The notes beneath the pieces were generated by a model. That model was given only the letters and a program-made list of their open reading frames with translations, had not been told where the DNA came from and searched no databases. The translations under genes and the position numbers were made by a program. Positions 1 through 10,744 of a DNA stretch of 64,000 nt are shown here, piece after piece (positions within the stretch are counted from its first letter, which is position 1; every line of letters begins with the position of its first letter). The DNA comes from Microvelia longipes (lineage: Eukaryota; Arthropoda; Insecta; Hemiptera; Veliidae), in NCBI GenBank assembly GCA_018340805.1, contig JACMZG010001863.1, positions 50,547,438 to 50,611,437 of the forward strand, in the 5' to 3' direction.

Positions 1-2435
1 TTGTTTTCCCTATGTCCTATTATCAGGGAACTTTTTTAAAACAGAAGGAGCGTATCATACCTTGTCCACGTAAAAAAAGCTGTCGCCTACCCCTACCGCT
101 ACTCCCTTGGCCTTATTATATTAAAAACTGTCAACCCCATTTTTTCCTTTAAATGTTCAAGGTTTTCAGTTACTACAGAATGTAAAAATGATGGTTTCTG
201 TATACATAGATAGATGGCGGTCATTGTAAATTTAGATATTTAATTCTAACAAGTTTTTTAAAAAGTATCTTTCTTAAATTAATTTTTAAAGTTTATTTAA
301 AGAGCTGTTGTCTAACAAGACATAAACTGCATCTGTAGTTAAAGCAAGTTCTCGAGTTTTTTAGGTTTAAAAAACACTCCGTGGAGCAGCCTTTGTTTTA
401 TTTGAAGTTTAATTTTTAAATTGTGAACTATAGTTACATACTTAACGACTTGTTATAATTACTTTTTGGATAACTAGTCTTTTAAATAATTTATTTACGT
501 TTTTTTTTACAAAATTATACAAAAATGTGAATTTTAAACAGAGGTTTTGATACTTCAAATTATTAAAAGTATAAAATCTGTTTCTTGTTTTCAATGTTTA
601 TTTTTTCTTCATTGTTGCAATTAATTCCAAAGATGAGAATCATTCGTTACAATTTTTTTAGCATAATTATTCGTTATGGTTGTAAAAATGTAATTTATAT
701 AGTGTAATTTTATAGGCTTAGTTATAATCGGTATGTTACCCGTATCGATATAATGGGTTTGAAAATTAAAATCACTTTAATGCGGGTGCCTCAGGCTTAC
801 AAGAAGAATAGGTAGTGGTCAGAGCGCCGGCACCTGCCTTTAGTTTTAACTTGGAGCTTATGCCACCCTGAGGCAGTAAATAAAAGCAATCTCACGCCAA
901 GAAGCTCTGAAAAAACTACTTTGATACGTAGTTACTGCAAAGGAAACCTGTTCGATCTGTATTTTATGTTTTTTTTTTATTTTTCTTTTATCTTATCTTT
1001 CCATGATGGCTATACTTTTTAATTCTACATTATGAAAATATTTAGGTATATCTAATGTTCAATGCTATTTAATGATTAATTTATTTTTTATTTTAATTCT
1101 CTCATGTATTGCTATTTGTTTTGTGATGTTTATTTCTTTTATTTATTTTTCATTTTCTCTTTTATTAATCAATAATGGTAAATATGTAACATTTTAACTT
1201 TGATCTTCTTTCAAAAATGAAGCAACCCCTTCCTTCGTTCTAATAAATTCGGTATTTTTATTGCTCTAATACCTTACGTTTCATTTTGAAACGGATTTTG
1301 AGCAAATGTAAACATTTTTTTTGTCCCTATATAAATTAAAAATGAGGTTACTGACCTTGATTTATTAGGTTCATTTAAAATTTAATAATTTTTACCCATT
1401 ATTTATAATTTTCTCTCGTGTCTTTTGTTTGAAAACGAATACATCAAACATGTAAATAAAACAAACATATTTTTTAGTCTAGGTTTTTTTAAAAAGTGTA
1501 AAGAAACATTATTAACTTTTATTGTTACACTCTCTTTAAGTGTTTCATGACAAGGTTTATGTTTCCATCTTTTGCTCATCCTTCAAGATTTAGATATTTC
1601 CTAAGGATTTTACGGTCTACCTTGGTAAACATTGTGGTCTGGATGACCCCCTTGTACCCCCTCCAGTCCAAAACTTAGACGTCTTGTTTGCATTGTGCCA
1701 CCCAAATCCACTCCAGGAAAAAGACCTTCCTAGTGTCAACAGCAATTTGTCAACGGATTACCCTCTTTTTTAAAGAAGACCTTTCCTTATCTTTTTTCTT
1801 TTTTATTTATAGAAATCCTATATAGATGTCTTTATATAGAGTAAAAGTAACTTGACTTCCTCTTTTCTTTTAAATTTTTGTGAGCTTTTTTTAAGTTCGG
1901 ACCAAAGAAAATAAACTTAAGTTTTGTTAAGGGGTGGTTTTTTTGTCGTTTAACGGATTGTCATCTTCAACAGCAGTTTTTTTAAAAACACAGAAGAAGT
2001 AAAAGGAAGTGAGTCAGGGATGTTTATTCCGGAGTGACTTAAGGAAAAGAATATTATTTGAACATCTCGTTTGAAAAGAACCACTTTTCTTCTTTTCTGT
2101 GCAATGTTATTTATTAGGGTGAATTTAGTTTTGAGTGTAGATTTGACTGTTTTATTTAACTTGTTAATTTTATCTCTCCTGCCTCTATGTTCTCAGAAAA
2201 ACATAAATCGACTTTTTATAGCACTCTGTAAAACAACAATAGATTTATAAACTAGTTCAACGGACTATTTGTGTAGGATTCTGAATTAGTTAATACCAAC
2301 AAATGTTATAAATTATTATTGCAGTTATTTTTTATTTAATTCATACATAAAATGAAACCTTTTAAATTAGTTTTTATTAATTTGTTTACATTTTTTATTG
2401 TCAAGAACTAAAAAATATTCAAGAGTGCGCTGATG
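1..2435. other. AT-rich spacer, no gene recognised
   Basis: I see no credible exon here. Long T-runs and A-runs dominate. The only structure that stands out is a 9-bp inverted repeat, TGCCTCAGG at 787-795 and CCTGAGGCA at 867-875, enclosing a moderately GC-rich stretch. A second less AT-rich patch at about 1555-1770 has no open frame of note. Confidence 0.6.
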
Positions 2436-2439
2436 ACCC

Positions 2440-3150
2440 TTTGAAAAAGGCAGTTTACAATATAAGAGAAACTTGTCATAGTGATTACATTTATAGTTTT
2501 CCTCATTTATACCGTAGGTATGAAGAAAAAGTATTGAATTAGATCTAAAAATCCGAAATCGAGATTCCACCTAAATTATCCGTTCCAGGTATTTTTAAGG
2601 AATCCTGAGTGGTTTTCACCAAATTGTTTCTCTGTTCGCGTGTGTTCCTGTTATCATGATAGCTACCTGTATACTTATGCTAGAGCATTTAAACTTGGTA
2701 CAAAAATCAATCTTTAAGTCTACTTTTGCTCTCCAGAAATTCTTTTTTGTGACGCCATGAGCCATCAATTATGACAGCAAAAATTGTGAAAAACACGAAA
2801 TATATTTAGACGGATTCGAGATTTTGCACACTTATAGTCATATATAAGACTAAGATACGTGCAGCATAAGTTTTATCTTATTATAAAGTATTAGCTCCAA
2901 TTTTATCGAATGACTTATTCCCATTTTTTATTGAATTGAAAAATAATTTAACTAAGTTAAAATTTGGAACAAGAGTATACCTTTATACGTTTCAATACGG
3001 CAAGTATGTCTACGATTTTGTTGGATCATAAACGTTAATCTGCATCCTGCGAGGTCTGTGCCTGGATGGGTGACCGCTTGGAATCATCAGAGGACAAGCG
3101 AAGCGATTCCGAATATGTGTTGCAGCATAAATTTGGTTATTTTTGTATTC
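2440..3150 (+). repeat. Composite 5S-box dispersed repeat, copy 1 (near complete)
   Basis: This copy has the order of modules seen in the other full copies. Its 5' part holds the palindrome TATACCGTAGGTAT at about 2510. A body follows that contains a conserved 'GTTATCATGATAGCTACC' stretch and a 'CAAGTATGTCTACG' stretch. Next comes a 5S rRNA-like box at about 3022-3090, whose GCCTGGATGGGTGACCGC closely matches the C-box region of the 5S internal promoter. The 3' part carries GGACAAGCGAAGCGATTCCGAA. The 5S similarity covers roughly the middle of 5S rRNA, so this is a derived repeat and not a functional 5S gene. Related copies lie at 29.15, 35.94, 43.60 and 48.59 kb. Exact ends are uncertain. 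Confidence 0.7.
3022..3090 (+). other. 5S rRNA-like internal promoter box in copy 1
   Basis: The segment GGATGGGTGACCGC at about 3064-3077 is nearly identical to the conserved 5S rRNA region bound by TFIIIA and TFIIIC. The upstream part (GTTAATCTGCATCCTGCGAGG) is a decayed version of the 5S A-box region. The first 40 or so bases and the 3' end of a 5S gene are missing, so it is a fragment embedded in a repeat. Whether it still drives RNA polymerase III is unknown. Confidence 0.65.
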
Positions 3151-4485
3151 TTACTTCGAACGTATCCAAGTTGAGCGTTCCAAGTACCCTCTACTCGAGT
3201 TTTTCTATTTGATTTAAATTTCCTATCAGTCAAAACTATAAATAAATTAGTTAAGATAGCAGAAATTAAATACTAAACTAAAATAATCTAAACTGGCTTT
3301 ATGATCTATTCTTTAATTATATAAGAGCTTTAGACTATAACCCATACGTTTAGCAAACGCATGGAAACTTTATAAAATATATTGTGAATAAATTTAAATT
3401 ATATATTTTACTAATAGTATACCTGATATCCATCCCTATATCATATTGTTTCAACCTGACTGTGAAACCTATTTGTATAACAATTATACTCTAACTTAAG
3501 AAAACAACAAGGCAAGATGCTGTCTCAGTGCTGTTTAGCTAGCGTGAGAGAGCACAGTTTTAAGTCTTTCACAATCAAATTACTTACTGCAATTAATGCA
3601 AACTTTTAGAAATCTGCTTTAATAATATCTTAGACTTCATGATAAAGGAATCCGAAACCTAATATTTTGAAAATACACTATTTGTAAAAGAAAAAACTGT
3701 AGAAAAAATAAATTTTTTTTTTTTTAAATTTAGTGTTTAATACTATTGCAAATCACGGGATTCCAAATATTGTTGTGTAAAAATATTAAAGATCCATTTT
3801 TAATTTATATATTTTTTTAGACAGTATTTTTGGGTTGAACTTAATTTTAAATCTTAAGTCACGAAAATTATTAATTTTACATTTTTTAGGGGTTTCTCAT
3901 TGCGTTTTTAGTAAATGAGAAAGATTTCTAGTTGTAAGATTTGACCCCATGTTGTTTTTTTAAATCATGAATTTTTTAAAATACTTTTAAAACGTTTTTG
4001 AATAATAATTTAGTTTAAGGTTTTGTAATTTTGTTACTCTGCAGATCAAAACTTCTATTTTGTCTTTAGTTTTTCATCAGCTTAAAAAGTATTTGCTTTT
4101 TGCCAACATTTTTATGTGAAAGATATGGGCGTTTAATCAATCATGAACAGTGTCGATTTTCGTCTTTTTAATTTGTTTCTGTTTTTACATGTTTCTTTTC
4201 TTTTTGTTGCAGGTAATTTATATTCATTTACACTCGTAGAAAAATAAGGTATTCAAATTTTTCTATTTATCATTTTTGTGCAGATGATTATTTAGTTATT
4301 ATCATTCAATAATCTGCTTAAAATTAATTTTATCCTAAGTTAAATATATTTTGTAATCTTATTATATCTATTTTTATGTTTAAAAATTTAATAAATAATA
4401 ATAGAATTATTAGTATAAAATTCTTACAGAACAGTCTAGATTTAATAGTACTTATGATATTAAATTCTATCTGAATGTCTGTTCT
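3151..4485. other. AT-rich spacer, no gene recognised
   Basis: This stretch is very AT-rich, with several poly-T tracts and no open frame over 60 codons. I see no repeat ends or RNA genes in it. Confidence 0.55.
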
Positions 4486-4493
4486 ATTTTACA

Positions 4494-5286
4494 CAGTGGC
4501 AGACTTAGCAAAAAAGGCCTGAGGAGGGTTTGATCTCAAAGGCACCTAAACCTACATCTCAAGGGGCCCAAAGGGGGTGGGTCCTATATTGCTTCTCAAG
4601 TAAAGGGGTTAACTTTTAACGAGAGAAGTATTAATGATTATAGCTAGCTTAATTTAATTTTTGTAAATAATTATTTCATTAAATTGAGTCAAATTATATT
4701 ACTTATTTAAATGAAACACAATAAACTTAATAAAAAAAAGTAATTATAAAACTTAAGTAAAATAACAATTAATTAAAATAAAACATGTCTATTCATTTAA
4801 ATACAATATTTAATGAAATGATTTTATGCTTAATCTCTAGGACTTTTTTGTACTACTTTAGGCCACAGATTATTGGGGCCTAATCTTCGTGTGGGGCCCT
4901 TAAACGTCTAGATACATTAAATAAGGACCATAAAAATCTAATATGTATATATTTTTAATTACTTGAAAAGTATAAATATCTGGTCTTTTATCCTGCTATA
5001 ATGCTAGGGCCCTTTATGGCCTTAGCCTTTTGTGTAGGGCCCTTAAAAGCCCAGGTAAACTTTAAACACATTTGTCCCTAGGAGCTCTTTAGGCTCTACC
5101 TTAAAGTATTGGACCTCTTCGACTTTGCGGTTATATGAATATATTACATAACTATAATGAATTCATAAATGTATACACTATGACTTTACAAATACTTAAT
5201 ATGTTGGTAATGTTTTAAAGTGTTTTTTTGGCTGAGGGGCTCAAGGAGTGCTGCCGCCTTCGCCCTCAATGGCCAGTCCGCTTCTG
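4494..5286. mobile_element. Non-autonomous hAT-type DNA transposon
   Basis: The 793-bp element is flanked by a perfect 8-bp direct duplication, ATTTTACA, at 4486-4493 and 5287-5294. Its ends are imperfect terminal inverted repeats: the left begins CAGTGGCAGACT and the right, read inward on the other strand, begins CAGAAGCGGACT. An 8-bp target duplication with ends starting CAG is diagnostic of the hAT superfamily. The interior is AT-rich with patches such as GGGGCCC and GGGCCCTT and has no open frame that could encode a transposase. It must therefore have been moved by a transposase supplied elsewhere. Confidence 0.85.
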
Positions 5287-5294
5287 ATTTTACA

Positions 5295-6420
5295 GGCATT
5301 TAGGTCTATTGTTGCTAAAAAAGAATCAGTTTTATTTTAGGAGCTGATAATTTTATAATTAGACCGATCTTGTTTATGTAGCTGTTGATAACATAATCTC
5401 ATATTAATACCCTATTTGGAATTTGGCTTGTGCTAATTTATTTTTGAAAATTTATATTTTATTGTCTATTCCTATTTGAAAAAAGAAATAATATTCAATG
5501 GTGAATATTAACTTGTTTGTTTGATACCAAGAGCTGACTTCTTTATTAATAGATAAGAAAAGTAAAAATTACGATGAGCTCTTAAAAGTTTTACATCAAA
5601 AAACATAATAGGATAATTTTCACGTTTTTTTTTTCAATTTGCATATTTTTCTACGTTTTGAAGAAGTATAAATTTACACCAAAGAACATGTTTTATTATA
5701 CCCTTCATAAAAACGAAAGGAAATGAAAACCTGTAATTAGTTTTTGAAGGGAGTTTTTATCTAATTTCATCCTGTATCTGACTATTTTGTTAGAAAATCC
5801 ATATTCATAACCAAACCCTCCTAATTCTAATCTAAACGTTTTATTGATTATGATTTAGGGAAAAGTTCTAGTTTTCCTTTATACCCAGGTATTTTCTGAA
5901 ACTGTTATTAGATTATAATCTCTTTGTGATAATAAATGTTTTATGAGAAAATACAAAAGAAGTGAAAAATACACAAACACTTTATCAATGCTATTATCAT
6001 TAGCAAACAATTTTTTAACAATTATTTTTATTTCGATTTTTATTGCAATTTTATGTGCCTATAAATCATTTTACATTCCGAATTTTATCGTTTGATTATC
6101 ACCGTTATGATTTTTTTGCATATTAGAATTTCTTCTAATAACTTCATTAAAGATATTTTTTCTTATAATTTTAACATAACTTACTTTCACAGCAGGCATA
6201 TCATAAGTACGCTCGTCCTCGCGAACATTACTTCTCAATGTATCTTATAATAATACATTTAAGATAGTAATAATAATTTATTTTCTTGATAAATTCATTT
6301 ACATGAAACATTATTTATATGAATAAATTTCAATGGTATTACATTAATATAAATTATTGTGTCTGAATAGTTTTGCATAAAATACATTATTTAATCGATG
6401 TTTAGTCTGAGATGGAATTA
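5295..6420. other. AT-rich spacer, no gene recognised
   Basis: No exon, RNA gene or repeat end could be recognised. Base composition is similar to the bulk of the window. Confidence 0.55.
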
Positions 6421-6424
6421 CAGA

Positions 6425-6690
6425 CTACATGCGTGCCAAATCTCAAAACGTTCAAAACAATTTCCGGTTATTGCTGAGTCGGCCCATATTTTCGGATTGC
6501 ACAACTAGACATAAAGTTCGATTTTTGTACTAAGTTGCTACTCTCTAGCATAACTGCCCTGTGCGCTATGATGATAAAAACGAACATATACAGGCAAACA
6601 ACTTTGTTAAAACTACTTACAAACACCTCTAACGTGTAATTTAGGTAAAATCTCGGATTTTTCTTTTTGTATGCACAAGACTTTTTAGCT
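6425..6690 (-). repeat. 5S-box repeat, 5'-half fragment
   Basis: Read on the minus strand, this matches the 5' module of the complete copies: the stretch around GCACAACTAGAC, the CTCTAGCATAA segment, the TATGATGATAAAAACG segment and the AAAACTACTTACAAACACCT segment occur in the same order as in the copy at 35.94-36.74 kb. The 5S-like box is absent. The fragment ends before the TATACC palindrome, which is decayed here. Confidence 0.5.
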
Positions 6691-6772
6691 TCAAAGAGCT
6701 TACGACATTAAGATCATGAAGGGAGGAGGAAGGTAGATTTCTTTTAAAGCGGGGGAGGTCCCTAATATTTAT

Positions 6773-6842
6773 TATATATATAATATATATATATATATAT
6801 ATTATATTATATATATTATTATATATATATATATATATATAA
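6773..6842. repeat. TA microsatellite
   Basis: An interrupted run of alternating T and A. Such tracts can extrude cruciforms. It separates the 5S-box fragment from a GTGACGTCATTAAT segment. Confidence 0.9.
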
Positions 6843-7147
6843 TATGTGTGACGTCATTAATACTAAAAATGACCCCAAATTATTAAGAAAACACAATCTT
6901 TAACTGACTGGAATTGTTTACACATATACTATCTGTGATGATTCAAAAACGTTCGAAGTTTCATTGGTATCAGTATTAGTTATGGTTTTATTGGTGTCAT
7001 GTATATGTCAAACAAAAATAACGTCATTGATTTTATAATGTAAACAAATCACGTATTTTGACTAATAATTGACTATAATTCGCGTTTTCTGGCAGTATGG
7101 TACTTATATAAACCAGCAATATGACGAACTGATAAAGTACAGCAACC

Positions 7148-7255
7148 ATGTGGCCACGAAGCGGTCCCCAGTGCCGACGCCGCGGAGCAGCTAAGTGGCC
7201 AAGGGCCCCTTGTTTTTATATACCTACGGTATAAAAGAGAAAAAGTAAAAACACC
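7148..7255 (-). repeat. GC-rich repeat block joined to a 5S-box 5' tip
   Basis: A GC-rich block at 7148-7202 contains GTGGCCACGAAGCG and GTGCCGACGCCGCGGAG. It resembles the GC-rich blocks near 17.7 kb and 48.46 kb. It abuts TATACCTACGGTATA at about 7220-7235, followed by AGAGAAAAAGTAAAAA, which is the 5' palindrome and flank of the 5S-box repeat on the minus strand. The junction suggests either nested insertion or a chimeric family. Confidence 0.5.
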
Positions 7256-8640
7256 TATTTATACCTATCAGGCATCTTTGAATTTTATCAATATGCATAC
7301 TCTTTCAGACGTTCTAACTTTTAATTATAAATTCGTGTCCCAAGTCAAAGCATAAAGGTCACTCCTTTGTGGCCGTCCTCATTCATTCTAATAAACCACA
7401 AGTCTCTTTCCTGTTTTTATATTTTTAACCAAAAAAACAAAGTAATACTTTTTCATCTATCAAAACTTACAATAAAAAATCAGATATGATCAATCACGCT
7501 TTTAGATTCTTTTAATCTTCATTTTTTTATCATCGCTTTTAAACGAAAAAGCTTTTAATTTATTTTGTAAAAACAATTCAAGGTTAGTGTACACTTGTAC
7601 ACAAAAATTAATGGACTTAACTTATTTATATAATTTATGCAGGATAAAGTCAAACATATTGTGAAACAAACAACGTATTGTTTATTTTTTGTCTCATTGT
7701 TCTTCAAATAAGTTTCTCTTTTGAAAAATGCCATTTAAAGAGCTTTTGTTAAAAAAAGAAAACTTAAAAAATTTTTGTCAAAAACGCGTTGAGCGCGTGC
7801 TAAGAATACATCCTATCTTTTATAAAAAAATATTATAGCTTGTGATAATATTAATCTTAAAGCATTTTGTGGGTGCTTTATTTTTTTAGTTTTGTTTTAT
7901 TAAATTACGTGAAGAAATTTTTTTGAGAAATGTAGTAAAATTATGCTTAACAGATTGTGATATACTAAAAAGGTTTATTGTGTTCATTTTTTTATGTAAA
8001 CGTACGTGATACTTTTAAGCATAAATATTTACACTTCTTATTTCTTTCTTTCTTTTTCTTCTGTTTTTAACTAAAATATGAGACTACTTTACTACATTTG
8101 GTGACTTACTAAATAGAAGTGTCAAAAATAACAACACGTCTTATCTTAATTATTCCTTTTTATTAAAAAGTTTAATGATTTTACTTTATTCGCGTTGACC
8201 TTTTATATTCATGGCATAAACTTGGTATGATATGATATTATAATACATCATATTTTTTTGGTGTTGGTTTATTTCTGATAATTTATTCCTTGTTTTAAGT
8301 ATGTTTATTGGTTTTTATAAATAATTATAGTTTGTACATTAATACCTCTTTGCTTTACATCTAATTATTTATTCCCTGCATCTTTGTCTGAATATTATTA
8401 TGTTACCTCCTCTTACCTATCTATACCTAATTAAAAAACTAAGTTGAGTTTAAGGCCAACTCAAATCTCCATTTTTTTGTAGCTCTCTGGTGAGGTTGGT
8501 GTCGCGGCACCATGAGAAGTTTGTATACATATATACTTGTAATATATACCTACTGACAGGGATACTTTGTATAACCCTTCTTAGCAGTGTCGCAAGTCCG
8601 GGACAAGAGCAGCTTGGTCTAGCCATTGCCTTATTCGTTT
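7256..8640. other. AT-rich spacer, no gene recognised
   Basis: No gene or repeat boundary recognised. The 64-codon frame at 8450-8644 on the minus strand has no family resemblance and is treated as chance. Confidence 0.55.
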
Positions 8641-8681
8641 TCATAGTATTTATTGGTAGCTGATCAATGTTTTTGTCCTAT

Positions 8682-8690
8682 ATATTATAT

Positions 8691-8771
<81 letters not shown>

Positions 8772-8772
8772 A
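8682..8772. repeat. TA microsatellite
   Basis: About 90 bp of nearly pure (TA)n with a few TT or AA interruptions. Fifteen bases upstream lies GGTAGCTGATCA (8655-8666), the same 12-mer found next to the TA array at 55.3-55.47 kb. Confidence 0.9.
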
Positions 8773-9039
8773 TATTTGTGTGTGTGTTATTCAAATATCT
8801 ATGCAAAAACATGATCCTACACTTTCTTTTCTACCTCCTTTAACATGTTACATTAGAGCATACCATATTATTGCTTATTCTTGAACCTGCATTATATTCT
8901 ACGAAACGTTGTACTAATACCATCATATTCCCCTAATTTAACGTCGAGCAATTGTTTGACTTATTTTATAGATTTTTTTTAGAAATATTCCTATCTGGAG
9001 GTTAGAATGCTCTAGTCCTCAGAACGTCATGGTTATCTA

Positions 9040-9562
9040 AACTTTAAGGTGATATTACTTCGGGACTCAGAATAAAATAGTTTCATAAGTCTAGGGTTTT
9101 ATAACTTTGGACTTGCTTCGCTCATCCTCAGATTGTAATGATTATCCCAAAGCTAGTCATAAACTTCGATGTCCCTGCGCTGGTTATTCAAGGTCTAGAG
9201 TGTTATTACTTCGACTCGCTTTGCTCGCCTCAAAATGTATTAATTATCCTAAGGCTAAGTAATACCACACTTCGATGTCCCTGCGCCTGGTTACAAGGTC
9301 TAGAGTGTTATTACTTCGGACTCGCTTTGCTCGCCTCAAAATGTATTAATTATCCTAAGGCTAAGTAATACCACACTTCGATGTCCCTGCGCTGGTTACT
9401 TAGATCGTGAGGCTAGTTACTTCGACTGGTTTCGACTCGCTTGCTCGCCTCAAAGTATTAATTATCCTAGGCTAAGTATACCACATTCGATGTCCTGCGC
9501 CTGTTACAAGGTCTAGGTGTTATTACTTCGGACTCGCTTTCCTCGCCTCAGAATGCCAAGAT
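9040..9562 (-). repeat. 106-bp satellite, about 4-5 units, with GAGCAAAGCGAGTCCG core
   Basis: Units begin with AGGTCTAGAGTG at about 9191, 9297 and 9509, giving a period near 106 bp. The unit between is damaged. Each unit contains TTACTTCGGACTCGCTTTGC followed by CTCGCCTC, then AATTATCCTAAGGCTAAG. The core is flanked by a short inverted repeat, AGTGTTATTACTT and AAGTAATACCACACT. On the minus strand the core aligns along its length with the 62-bp satellite at 60.0-61.4 kb. The 76-codon plus-strand frame in this array (9138-9368) follows from the repeat and is not a gene. Confidence 0.85.
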
Positions 9563-9859
9563 TACACGACGTTGATAGTGGTATTACATACCAAATATCT
9601 AGGGTGTTATAGACCTTAGAAAAATTATACGGTAGATTGGCATTTAATAAAATAATACGGGTTATACTTTTATATCGTGTTCACGTAATCATTAAAAGAC
9701 CTGTGATCATACTTGGCTGCTTAGTGTTTTAATAGTTTAGTCCTTTATAAGAATATTAGCATTATATGTTATCAATGTGTCACATAATTTAATAATTTAG
9801 ATTTAAGTAGTAAAACGTCATGATTTTGTCGATAAGTCAGCAAGATAGACTAACGTAGT

Positions 9860-10105
9860 CTGAAAAATACTTCTTCCGGGCAGCACAACTAGACCTAGAG
9901 TCTGATTTTTGTGCCAAGATTCAACTCTCTAGCATAAACACACACAAACAGCATGATGAAAACTACTCATGACGTCATGAAAATGCCTGAAACGGATAAT
10001 TATGTTGAAACCTTGGTTTCGAGTTTTTAGGGTGAACGCAATACTTTTCCTTACACCTACGGTAGTAGGTGCCAAGATAAGTAAAAATTTAGATTTTTGA
10101 CTATA
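9860..10105 (-). repeat. 5S-box repeat, 5'-half fragment
   Basis: Minus-strand fragment of the 5' module. It contains GCACAACTAGACCTAGAG, CTCTAGCATAAACACAC, AAAACTACTCATGACGTCAT and CTGAAACGGATAATTA in the family order. It ends at a variant of the palindrome, CACCTACGGTAGTAGGTG, at about 10053. The 5S-like box is missing. Confidence 0.6.
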
Positions 10106-10475
10106 TTCAACCTTCGACTGAATCAAAGAAGGATATTTTAAATGTCTTTAATAAAATTACACAAATGTGTTATGAATGTAATTTTGGTAATGTTGAACAA
10201 AATAATATATTTTCTTTGTGTCATAAATCTGAATTTTTATTCTATTCTGGTATACCCAGTACTGTTTTAACCAAGTGTATAAAAATGGTAACAGTGAACC
10301 AGCTGCAGTTTTCCCCTTATTTTCATTTTATTTTTTAGAGGCCCTCTTTTGGAAATCATATTTTGCACTGCGTGTTTTACTCATATTAATACTGACAATT
10401 TCGTTTATTTCTGTGTGCTTATAGTGTTGTATTTGGAATAAGAAGTAAAGGCCTTTACGCAGTTTTTTTTTCATG

Positions 10476-10740
10476 CAGAGTAGTATCAATAGACTGAAAA
10501 TGAATCAACTAAACTAAAAAATAAGTTCATTTTCCCGTGGTGAATTCGCTAAAGACAGTATTCAATAAATAATTTTTCTTGGATAAAAATGAGAAGAACG
10601 TATGTATACTTTCTTGCGAATTTTAATTTTTTTGCGAAAAAGTATTTCTTGAATACTTTCTTTAGCGAATTCAATAAGGAAAAATGAGCTTATTTTTTAA
10701 GTTGAGTTGAGTCCTTTTCAGTCCATTGATGCTATTCTCC
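10476..10740. mobile_element. Near-palindromic MITE
   Basis: Two arms of about 110 bp are inverted copies of each other around a short centre at about 10590-10625. The outer left arm reads GAGTAGTATCAATAGACTG and the outer right arm, inverted, reads GAATAGCATCAATGGACTG. Both arms share AAAAAATAAG, TCATTTT and GAATTCGCTAAAG in order. No reading frame is present. A long hairpin of this kind is typical of miniature inverted-repeat elements. I could not identify a target-site duplication, so the superfamily is open. Confidence 0.75.
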
Positions 10741-10744
10741 GTGA

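Noticed and set aside
3022..3090. Functional 5S rRNA gene
   Set aside because: Only the middle of the 5S sequence is recognisable and the same fragment recurs inside a dispersed repeat.
10041..10075. Independent hairpin CACCTACGGTAGTAGGTG
   Set aside because: It is the mutated 5' palindrome of the 5S-box repeat.
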